From Sphingomonas horti (GTDB lineage: Bacteria > Pseudomonadota > Alphaproteobacteria > Sphingomonadales > Sphingomonadaceae), in assembly GCF_009753715.1 (NCBI RefSeq), contig NZ_WQMS01000016.1, forward strand, positions 372,001 through 436,000: DNA of 64,000 bases. The letters run 5' to 3'. The translations under genes were made by a program, and so were the position numbers. The notes beneath the pieces are model-generated. The model searched no databases. It worked only from the letters and a program-made list of their open reading frames with translations, and was not told where the DNA came from. Below, one piece after another: positions 57,095-64,000 of the stretch. Within the stretch, counting starts at the first letter, position 1. The number at the start of each line of letters is the position of its first letter.

Positions 57095-57122
57095 ATGTGG
57101 TGTGTCTTTCGTGCAACACAAG
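57095..57122 (-). promoter_or_regulatory. Candidate RpoH promoter of clpB
   Basis: On the minus strand CTTGTGTT is followed by 14 bases and CCACAT, near the heat-shock sigma pattern. It lies 27 bases upstream of the clpB ATG. The 14-base spacing equals that before hslV. The rest of the 211-base gap between clpB and the receiver gene shows nothing else. Confidence 0.5.
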
Positions 57123-57279
57123 GCGCATCCGCCCCGAACGCGGTGCCGAAGCGGCATCAGGGCAGCCAGGCAACGGCGAGGTAGAGACTCATGGCCGGAC
57201 GCTATCCCGGCCGTGGAGTGTGACGCAATGGAGCACGGATGGAGCGGACGCCCGCCCGCGCCTCAGCCGGTCGCGACCG

Positions 57280-57759
57280 TCAGGCCGACCAGGCGATCTT
57301 CGCGCAATTGAAGCGGTGATAGAGCGTGTCGATCAGCTGCTTCAGGGCGGGGCGCTCGAACGGCTTGACCATGAAAGTATCGGCGCCGAGCTGGCGCGCG
57401 CCCTCGATCACCTCGTGCTCGTCGGCGGCGCTCAGCATGATGATCACGGTCCGGTCCAGCGCCTCGTTCTCGCGCACCCCCTTGACCAGCTCGAGCCCGT
57501 GCATCTCCGGCATGTGATAGTCGGCGATGATGATGTCGGGCATTTCCCGCCGGGCAAGTTCGAGTCCGTCGGCGCCGTTCTCGGCGGCATGGATCTGCGT
57601 GAGGCCGAAACTCTTGAGCGCGCTCCGCACCAGCCGGCGCATCATCTCGTCGTCGTCGACGATCACGGCCTTCAGCTGGTCCGGCGTCACCGACGCGCTG
57701 CCGTCGTCCCAGGCATGGCACGGCAGGTCGAGGTCGTCGTCGTCGCGTGGCAGGGTCAT
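57280..57759 (-). CDS. Single-domain response regulator (CheY-like)
   Basis: A 159-residue protein with one receiver domain and no output domain. The acidic pair is in VIVDDDEMMRR (near 35), the phospho-acceptor in DIIIADYHMPEMHGLE (Asp near 79), the Thr/Ser in MLSAADE and the Lys in MVKPFERPAL. It has a 25-residue N-terminal extension rich in Asp; a GTG at residue 24 is an alternative start. It probably relays a phosphate in a chemotaxis or cell-cycle circuit. It diverges from a PilZ gene. Confidence 0.9.
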   Translation of the reverse strand: MTLPRDDDDLDLPCHAWDDGSASVTPDQLKAVIVDDDEMMRRLVRSALKSFGLTQIHAAENGADGLELARREMPDIIIADYHMPEMHGLELVKGVRENEALDRTVIIMLSAADEHEVIEGARQLGADTFMVKPFERPALKQLIDTLYHRFNCAKIAWSA

Positions 57760-57820
57760 GGCCGCGCCTTTTACCGCAAAGGCGTTTCCGGTTCCTTATC
57801 GGTGGCGGCTCGGCGAAGGT

Positions 57821-57835
57821 TTAACCCGCATTTTA
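57821..57835 (+). promoter_or_regulatory. CtrA-like site between receiver and PilZ genes
   Basis: TTAA-CCCGCAT-TTTA matches the CtrA box TTAA-N7-TTAA at 7 of 8 positions. It lies in the 159-base divergent gap between the CheY-like and PilZ genes, so CtrA might control either one. Confidence 0.4.
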
Positions 57836-57918
57836 CCTCGCCTTGCTAGCCAGGTCCGATCCATCGCACGCCGCCAGCCATTGGAGGAAGCAGCGAGACG
57901 GAAGGATATGCCGGGCAC

Positions 57919-58308
57919 GTGGGCGAGGAGCTGAGCAACGACTATGGGGCCAGGGCGGCTCCGCCGGGCATGCCCGATCCCGCCTCGGCGTCCTGGGATG
58001 CCATCCGCGTCTATCCGCGCATGCCGTTCGACGGCCATCCGTTCGAGGTCCGGATCAAGGGGCGGTGCTGCTCGATCCGGCTGCGCGACCTGTCGTGCGG
58101 CGGCGCCTCCGGCCTGTGTGACGAGCCGCTCGACGTCGGCGCCTATGTGATGCTCCGCCTCGCCGCCCAGCAGGTGGTGGAGGCGGAAGTGCGCTGGGTG
58201 CACCTGATGAAGGTCGGGCTCAAATTCACCCGGCCTCTCGCTCCCGGCCTGGTCCGCCGACTGCAGCAGGCCCATGGCACCTTCGTCACCACGCGCGCCG
58301 GCGGGTGA
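57919..58308 (+). CDS. PilZ domain protein (putative c-di-GMP receptor)
   Basis: A 129-residue protein with a PilZ core. RVYPRMPFDGHPFEVRIKG supplies the N-terminal region and LRDLSCGGASGLCDEPL carries the (D/N)xSxxG motif (near residue 60). The RxxxR motif that normally contacts c-di-GMP is weak here (R-V-Y-P-R), so binding needs proof. The start is a GTG. A stem-loop follows the stop. Confidence 0.83.
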   Translation: MGEELSNDYGARAAPPGMPDPASASWDAIRVYPRMPFDGHPFEVRIKGRCCSIRLRDLSCGGASGLCDEPLDVGAYVMLRLAAQQVVEAEVRWVHLMKVGLKFTRPLAPGLVRRLQQAHGTFVTTRAGG

Positions 58309-58329
58309 CCGCCACCACGCGGACATGGA

Positions 58330-58360
58330 AAACGCCGCCAGCGTGGCGCTGACGGCGTTT
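58330..58360. terminator. Bidirectional terminator between PilZ and PEP-CTERM genes
   Basis: AAACGCCG and CGGCGTTT with inner CAGCG/CGCTG form a 13-bp stem with one mismatch around TGG. A-tract and T-tract on either side are short. Confidence 0.6.
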
Positions 58361-58387
58361 CCCAGCCCGACCCGAGGGCGAGCGTGA

Positions 58388-58972
58388 TCAGGCGTAAGTG
58401 ACGACAGCCCGGCGGCGGCGCCGCGCGGCGCTGCCGAGCAGGCCGAAGCCGCCCAGCATCATCGCCCAGGTCGCGGGCTCCGGAACCGCGATGACGCCGG
58501 CGCTGGTGCGCACATAGATCGTCTCCGGCACGCCCGCGACCGGGCCGTTGACGCCGTCCGTGAAGCGGCCGGCCGCCGCATCGCACAGGTCCACGTGCGC
58601 ATAGTCGCTCCAATATTCCGACGTGAAGCGGTAGGAGCTGTGATCGGTGAAGCCGCACGACGGGCTCGGCGCGGCAAAGCCCGGCCGCACGAAATCGGTC
58701 CATTCGGGGCGGAGCGCCCATTCGGACACGGTGGCGGTGCGCCAGCCTTCCGCGGCACGATAGCTCGCGGGCTCGATATTGCCGGGCCCGAATTCGTTCG
58801 GCGCGATCGGCCCGGCATAGACCCAGTCCAGCCCGGTGTTGTTGAAGTTGATGATGACTTCGGAATCCGGAATCACGATCGATGCACTGATCTTCGCGTC
58901 GGCCGAAGTCGCGGCGCCCGCCAGCGCCGCGCTCGCCAGGATGGCGGCAATGAAACCCCGTTTGCGCGTCAT
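58388..58972 (-). CDS. PEPxxWA-CTERM sorting-domain protein
   Basis: A 194-residue protein with a signal peptide (cleavage likely after SADA) and a C-terminal sorting tail VPEPATWAMMLGGFGLLGSA followed by arginines. This tail is processed by an exosortase in sphingomonads, leaving the protein on the outer surface or in the matrix. The middle has no recognised domain. A second member of this class lies at 62358-62984. Confidence 0.88.
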   Translation of the reverse strand: MTRKRGFIAAILASAALAGAATSADAKISASIVIPDSEVIINFNNTGLDWVYAGPIAPNEFGPGNIEPASYRAAEGWRTATVSEWALRPEWTDFVRPGFAAPSPSCGFTDHSSYRFTSEYWSDYAHVDLCDAAAGRFTDGVNGPVAGVPETIYVRTSAGVIAVPEPATWAMMLGGFGLLGSAARRRRRAVVTYA

Positions 58973-59142
58973 GTGACAAACCCCCTTTTACGTCTGCCCC
59001 CGCCGGCGGCGGGTGGCGGCGACAGAACGAAGTCGCTGCTGTCAATTTAGCCGCGAACGAACGCCGCCGATAGGAATTTCCGGCCAGATTGGCGCTGCGA
59101 TCGCAATTGTCTCGCATTGGCACAATGGCGGCGCAGGCGTGC

Positions 59143-60150
59143 TCACCCCATGCGGTAGGTCACGCTGAACCCCAGATGGTCGGACAGCGCCCGTCCGTCG
59201 GGCCCGCGCCCGAACACCACCGATGCGTGATCGGGCGCCAGTCCTTCCGCCTTGCCCGGGGCGAAGAATTCGAAGTCGCGTGCGCGGCGGATGATGAAGG
59301 CGGCGTCGCCGCTCCGGTCCACCCGTCCCGCCGCGACGCATGCGCGCAGTGCTTCGCCGCCGCGGCCATCGCCGATCGATTCCCAGCCCGATGCCCGGCC
59401 GGCGAGCGCTTGCCAGCGGCCCGGCGCCACCCCGACGTTGAAATCGCCGGCGACGATCAGCGGCCGGGCGGGATCGGCGGCGCGCCGCAGGAATCCGTCC
59501 AGCAGCGCCACCTGCGCCCGATAGGCGACGATCGATCGCGCGTCGGGCACGCCGGAAGCCGCGTGCGAGTTCAGGTGCGTCGCCGCGACCTGCACCGCGC
59601 CCTTGCCCGGCACCTCGATCGTCACCAGCAGCGCGCCCTTGTTCGCCAGGCAATCGAACCCGGCACACGCCTCAGGCGGAAACGCCATCCGCCGGACCGA
59701 CAGGATGGGGAAATCCGAAAAGACGCGCAGGCCGCTGCCTTCCCATTTCCCTTCCGTCTCGCCCTTGTCGGCGCGGGCGCCCGCGGCGAATGACGGATCG
59801 AGCCGCACCGCCGCCGCGTCGCGTTCGCCTGCCGAAGGGCCGGTCGCGGCAAAGCGATAGCCGCCTTCCGCTCCGATCCGCGCCGCCTCGGCCGTGAAGG
59901 CCTCCTGCAGCACGACCACGCTCGGCTGCCGTCCCGCCATCCGCAGCTGCGCCAGCCGCTGCCCGATCTCCGCCAGCTCCGCGCCGCGCGGCTCGACGAT
60001 CGGCCAGGGCAGGCCATGGACATTGTAGGTCAGCACGCTGAGCGGCTCGTTCGGATGGGCGGGTTGCGGCGGCAATCCGCCGGCCCCGCCCGCCCGCGGC
60101 GCCCAGGCCAGCAGCGGCAACAGCATCGCAGCGATCAGCGTCCGGTTCAT
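59143..60150 (-). CDS. Endonuclease/exonuclease/phosphatase family protein, exported
   Basis: A 335-residue protein with a signal peptide (LIAAMLLPLLAWAPRA). The EEP fold is shown by SVLTYNVHGLPW, VVLQEAF (Glu near 85), ATHLNSH, IVAGDFNV and SDHLGFSV with the C-terminal catalytic His. Relatives include sphingomyelinase and DNase-like phosphodiesterases. The secreted form suggests a lipid or extracellular nucleic acid substrate. I chose the ATG at 60150. Confidence 0.87.
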   Translation of the reverse strand: MNRTLIAAMLLPLLAWAPRAGGAGGLPPQPAHPNEPLSVLTYNVHGLPWPIVEPRGAELAEIGQRLAQLRMAGRQPSVVVLQEAFTAEAARIGAEGGYRFAATGPSAGERDAAAVRLDPSFAAGARADKGETEGKWEGSGLRVFSDFPILSVRRMAFPPEACAGFDCLANKGALLVTIEVPGKGAVQVAATHLNSHAASGVPDARSIVAYRAQVALLDGFLRRAADPARPLIVAGDFNVGVAPGRWQALAGRASGWESIGDGRGGEALRACVAAGRVDRSGDAAFIIRRARDFEFFAPGKAEGLAPDHASVVFGRGPDGRALSDHLGFSVTYRMG

Positions 60151-60296
60151 CGGCGGCGTCCTTGCGCTATCGGCCCACAGACGCCGCTCGCCGCCAAGAC
60201 CCGCACGGAGGTTCACGCGACTATCGCTTGCGGACCGCGCCGGCGCGCGCGAATATGGGCCTGACGGGTCGTGATCGCTCTGGATAGGGGGACGCG

Positions 60297-60488
60297 GTGT
60301 TCGGCAATCTCGGGACATCTGCATTGATCGGCCTGTTGCTGGGGCTGGCGGCGATCGCCTTTCTCCAGCCGACGCGGACGGCGGGCGCGACGCTGGTGAT
60401 GGTGGTCTGCCTGGTGGCTGCCATTTCCGTGGGCAGCCTGCTCCGGTCGCGCCGGACCGCCAGACGGCATCGCGGGAAGCGCCGATGA
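60297..60488 (+). CDS. Small membrane protein of unknown function
   Basis: A 63-residue protein starting at GTG. Two hydrophobic helices (SALIGLLLGLAAIAFL and ATLVMVVCLVAAISVGSLL) are followed by an Arg-rich end. Its TGA overlaps the ATG of the next gene (ATGA), so the two are coupled. No family is recognised. Confidence 0.6.
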   Translation: MFGNLGTSALIGLLLGLAAIAFLQPTRTAGATLVMVVCLVAAISVGSLLRSRRTARRHRGKRR

Positions 60489-61384
60489 AGCGCGCTCTTC
60501 TTCTGCTCTGCTCCGTGACTTTGGCGGTGCTCGGTCCCGCGCACGCATTCCAGTCGGCGCAGGCGCAACAGCCGCGGGCGGGCGCCCAGCCGGTGCCCGG
60601 CGCGTCGCCGCTCGTCTGCCCGACCGGGCAGCACGTGCTTGAGGATCGTTGCGTCGAGGACGGCGAGGACCCGGACCACCGGTCCGGGAACTACGGCAAC
60701 CTGTCGACCGGTGTCGCGGCGGGCGTGGTCGCCGGCGCCTTGCTGGGCAGGTCGTTCGCGGCGCGCACGTCTGACGCGCGGCGGCTGGTGCCGGTCCGGA
60801 TGTACCTCCCGGCCCCGGCCATCCCGCCGCGCGGGATCGGCGCCTATGGCGTGGTGGCCCTGCGCGGGTTGCCCACGCCTGCCACCCGCGCCCGGCTGTG
60901 GCGGCTGTGCCAGTCCTTCGTGAAATATCTGCCGCGTCCGGAAGCGATCCCGAACAGCGTGCGCCGGTCGGACTGGATGGTGACGGTCTGGCCGCTGACC
61001 CAGCCCGAGGCCGCGCCTGCGAAGAAGGATGACTGCGACTTCGTGATCGACCATTACGATCTTTACGGCGGGATCAGCGCCATCCAGGACGCCGAGCTGC
61101 AGGGCGCGGACCTGAGCGGCCCGGGCCCGTTCCTGATCGGCTGGTCGCCGGCAAGCAGCCGGGGCGTGAAGGACAAGGTCGTGCTCACCTTCGACATGTC
61201 GTCGCTGGACAGCCAGGAAAGCTTCGACCGCGCGTTCATCTGGTGGCAGCAGCGCGTCGTCTCCGACCCAAAGCTGTGGCGCCACGGATGGTCGGTCGAG
61301 GCGATCAGGCTTTCGGTCCGCGACTTCTTCGATCGCTATGGCGAAAGCGCGCTGAACGCGATCAGGTTCTTCGGCGGCAAATAG
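60485..61384 (+). CDS. Exported protein of unknown function
   Basis: A 299-residue protein. A signal peptide (cleavage near AHAF) leads to a Gln/Ala/Pro-rich stretch, a Cys pair (LVCPTGQHVLEDRCVED), a Gly-rich hydrophobic helix (GVAAGVVAGALLG), and a C-terminal 180-residue domain with many aromatic residues (WMVTVWPLT, CDFVIDHYDLYGG, FIWWQQRVVSDP). That domain looks globular but matches no family I know. It is coupled to the preceding small gene and stands 43 bases before tilS. Confidence 0.65.
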   Translation: MKRALLLLCSVTLAVLGPAHAFQSAQAQQPRAGAQPVPGASPLVCPTGQHVLEDRCVEDGEDPDHRSGNYGNLSTGVAAGVVAGALLGRSFAARTSDARRLVPVRMYLPAPAIPPRGIGAYGVVALRGLPTPATRARLWRLCQSFVKYLPRPEAIPNSVRRSDWMVTVWPLTQPEAAPAKKDDCDFVIDHYDLYGGISAIQDAELQGADLSGPGPFLIGWSPASSRGVKDKVVLTFDMSSLDSQESFDRAFIWWQQRVVSDPKLWRHGWSVEAIRLSVRDFFDRYGESALNAIRFFGGK

Positions 61385-61427
61385 GGCAGGGGTGCGGGCC
61401 CGTCCGCGCGCCGCTACAGTCGACGCA

Positions 61428-62333
61428 ATGACCGGACCCGGACCACTCTTCGACGCGATTCCTGCTGGCGACACCATTGGCCTTGCCGTGTCCGGCGGTC
61501 CGGACAGCCTCGCATTGCTGTTGCTCGGCGCGGCCGAGCGGCCGGGACGCGTCCGCGCCGCCACCGTCGACCATCAGCTCCGCCCGGAATCGCGCGCCGA
61601 GGCGGAAGCTGTCGGGGCGCTCTGTGCCGAACGCGGCGTGCCGCATGACGTGCTGACCGTCAGCGTCGAAGGGAGCGTGCAGGCGGCGGCGCGGGAAGCG
61701 CGCTACGCCGCGCTGGGCGAATGGTGCGCGGCCCACGGCCTCACCCATCTTGCCACTGGCCATCATGTTGACGACCAGGCCGAGACTTTGCTGATGCGCC
61801 TCGCGCGCGGCGCCGGGCTGTCGGGCCTGGCCGGCATCCGCGCTGCCCGCCCGCTTTGCCCCGGGGTGACGCTGGTCCGGCCGCTGCTCGGCGCGCGCAA
61901 GGCCGAGCTCGAGGCGATCGTCGCCGCCGCCGGCATCGCGCCCGCGCGCGATCCGAGCAATGCCGACCCGCGCTACGACCGGACCGCGGCGCGCGCGCTG
62001 CTTGCCGGCGCCGCCTGGCTCGATCCGGCGCGGCTTGCGCACAGCGCGGCGCATCTGGCCGAGTCCGACGCCGCGCTCGAATGGGCCACGGACCGCGCCT
62101 GGGCCGAGCGGTTCGACGGCGCCAGCCTTGATCCCGCAGGGCTCCCGCCGGAATTGCTCCGCCGCCTGGTGCTTCGCATTTTCGCCAGCCACGGCGAGGT
62201 TCCCCGCGGCGCGGACCTCGCGCGGCTGATCGCGTCTCTTCAGGCCGGCCGTGCCGCCACGCTGGGCACGCTCAAGGCCGGCCCCGGCACGCGCTGGACC
62301 TTCGCTCCCGCGCCTCCGCGGCGGCCGCGCTAG
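61428..62333 (+). CDS. tilS: tRNA(Ile)-lysidine synthase
   Basis: A 301-residue PP-loop ATPase. SGGPDSLAL is the ATP loop near residue 23, and TGHHVDDQAETLLMRLARGAGLSGLAG is the TilS signature. It adds lysine to C34 of tRNA-Ile so that it reads AUA. The C-terminal part is shorter than in E. coli (about 430). The ATG at 61428 is preferred over an upstream GTG. In many proteobacteria it directly precedes ftsH; here a PEP-CTERM gene lies between them. Confidence 0.93.
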   Translation: MTGPGPLFDAIPAGDTIGLAVSGGPDSLALLLLGAAERPGRVRAATVDHQLRPESRAEAEAVGALCAERGVPHDVLTVSVEGSVQAAAREARYAALGEWCAAHGLTHLATGHHVDDQAETLLMRLARGAGLSGLAGIRAARPLCPGVTLVRPLLGARKAELEAIVAAAGIAPARDPSNADPRYDRTAARALLAGAAWLDPARLAHSAAHLAESDAALEWATDRAWAERFDGASLDPAGLPPELLRRLVLRIFASHGEVPRGADLARLIASLQAGRAATLGTLKAGPGTRWTFAPAPPRRPR

Positions 62334-62357
62334 CAGGCGACGGCCGCCGCCTGTCGA

Positions 62358-62984
62358 TCAGGCGAAGCGCACCCGCGCCCGGCCGGCTCGCATGCCCATG
62401 CCCACGGCGCCGAAGCCCAGGATCATCAATGCCCAGCTCGCCGGCTCCGGCACCGCGTTCGCGTTGAAGGCGATGAAGGTCGGCTGATATTGTTCCGGCC
62501 CCTGGCCCGGCCAGGGCAGCAGCCCAGACGGGTTGGTGGTCGCGGTGGTGGACGTCAGCAGCGTCCCGCTCAGCTCATATTCGTCCCAGACCATGCCGGC
62601 GCCGAAGCTGACCGTGTTCGTGCCGAGGTGAGCGAACGAGTTGCCCGCGCCCATCTCGGAATGGTTGAACACGGAGGAGCCGTTGTTGTTCAGGTTCAGG
62701 TTGAAATCGAGCGTCCGCGTGCCGCTGTTGCCGATGGTCAGCGCGAAGAACGGGAAGATAGAGCCCGCCTGCAGCGTCGTCCATTCTCCGGCGCCGGCCG
62801 CGGTCAGCCGATAGGTGAAGGTGTCGCCGGCGACCAGCCCGGTCGTCGTCGGGTCGTCGCTGCCGGCCGCAAGCGACGCCATGCCGCCGCCGCTGTAGAT
62901 CACGTTGAAGGTGTAATTGGCGGCTGCCGCCGGCGCCGCCAGCGCGAACAGCATGGCGGTGCCAATCAAGAGATTCCGGGTCAT
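62358..62984 (-). CDS. PEPxxWA-CTERM sorting-domain protein
   Basis: A 208-residue protein with a signal peptide (ending APAAAA) and a tail VPEPASWALMILGFGAVGMG followed by a basic end. The mature part is rich in Asn, Thr and Gly (DFNLNLNNNGSS, VSFGAGMVWDEYELSG) as in surface adhesin-like proteins. AGGGGGT precedes the ATG. It is inserted, on the opposite strand, between tilS and ftsH. Confidence 0.87.
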   Translation of the reverse strand: MTRNLLIGTAMLFALAAPAAAANYTFNVIYSGGGMASLAAGSDDPTTTGLVAGDTFTYRLTAAGAGEWTTLQAGSIFPFFALTIGNSGTRTLDFNLNLNNNGSSVFNHSEMGAGNSFAHLGTNTVSFGAGMVWDEYELSGTLLTSTTATTNPSGLLPWPGQGPEQYQPTFIAFNANAVPEPASWALMILGFGAVGMGMRAGRARVRFA

Positions 62985-63043
62985 GCTTACCCCCTTGGTC
63001 AGTTGCTTCTTGCGCGACCGAACCTGGTTTCCCTTATCTTCAT

Positions 63044-63072
63044 ATTGTGCGCTCACAGGCGCCGTCCGTCAA
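63044..63072 (-). promoter_or_regulatory. Candidate promoter of the second PEP-CTERM gene
   Basis: On the minus strand TTGACG, 17 bases, and CACAAT precede the ATG by 59 bases. Confidence 0.45.
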
Positions 63073-63128
63073 TCTCGCCGCCCGCGCGGCCGGGCGGGGG
63101 CATGCGAACATCCGGTCCACCGCCGCCA

Positions 63129-63157
63129 TTGTCGGTTAACTCCTCGGCACCTATGTT
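63129..63157 (+). promoter_or_regulatory. Candidate sigma-70 promoter of ftsH
   Basis: TTGTCG, 17 bases, and TATGTT end 31 bases before the ftsH ATG. It implies that ftsH is not simply read from tilS. Confidence 0.5.
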
Positions 63158-63188
63158 GTGGGCCTGTTCCCCGTGAGATTCGCCTGCG

Positions 63189-64000
<812 letters not shown>

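Overview
The window is a 64-kb piece of a GC-rich (roughly two-thirds G+C) alphaproteobacterial chromosome, most likely Sphingomonas or a close sphingomonad. The evidence is a CtrA cell-cycle regulator behind a perfect TTAA-N7-TTAA box, PEPxxWA-CTERM surface proteins, a large TonB-dependent receptor, DUF2093 after xseA, a Bpt aminoacyl-tRNA-protein transferase, type B L36, and many short palindromic intergenic repeats of sphingomonad style. It is mostly housekeeping chromosome: there is no prophage, integrase, transposase, CRISPR array or rRNA operon. I found no large undescribed multi-gene system. The unusual material is small: repeats, regulatory sites, a disrupted clpB, an atypical-composition patch and several genes of unknown function.

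Layout. 1-6.6 kb: partial enoyl-CoA hydratase, M20 amidohydrolase, DUF4893 lipoprotein, a patatin/3-hydroxybutyrate dehydrogenase pair, a YpfJ-type zinc peptidase and an NADP-dependent reductase. 6.6-9.2 kb: a low-complexity DUF2171 protein, tRNA-Ala(CGC), ctrA with operator and terminator, and a zinc-ribbon microprotein. 9.4-16.1 kb: bpt, ilvA, an HWE-type PAS sensor kinase, AraC and MerR/TipAS regulators and a concentrative nucleoside transporter. 16.2-20.1 kb: a Yip1-family protein, hslVU and an Ala/Pro-rich membrane protein. 20.2-29.0 kb: rpoB and rpoC from a near-consensus promoter, closed by a strong terminator.

29.1-41.8 kb: alpha/beta hydrolase, prs, nadE-gltX, tdk, a lower-GC patch with two orphan membrane proteins, typA, a VapBC-type toxin-antitoxin pair, an EVE protein, a serine hydrolase, a HAD hydrolase and rpmJ. 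41.9-49.8 kb: DUF4136 lipoprotein, M14 carboxypeptidase, gpmA, a helix-hairpin-helix membrane protein, purD, and xseA-DUF2093-M23 peptidase. 50-57 kb: TonB-dependent receptor, a P-loop sulfotransferase-like protein and clpB carrying a 2-nt deletion. 57-64 kb: a CheY-like receiver facing a PilZ protein, two PEP-CTERM proteins, an exo/endonuclease/phosphatase protein, an unknown two-gene unit, tilS, and the start of ftsH at the right edge.

Functional threads: transcription and protein quality control (rpoBC, hslVU, clpB, ftsH, with RpoH-like promoter candidates before hslV and clpB); cell-cycle and c-di-GMP signalling (ctrA, receiver/PilZ pair); and nucleotide, NAD and tRNA metabolism (prs, nadE, purD, tdk, gltX, tilS). 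About ten palindromic elements of three families lie between genes. One of them encodes the last codons and stop of gltX, and another separates rpoB from rpoC.
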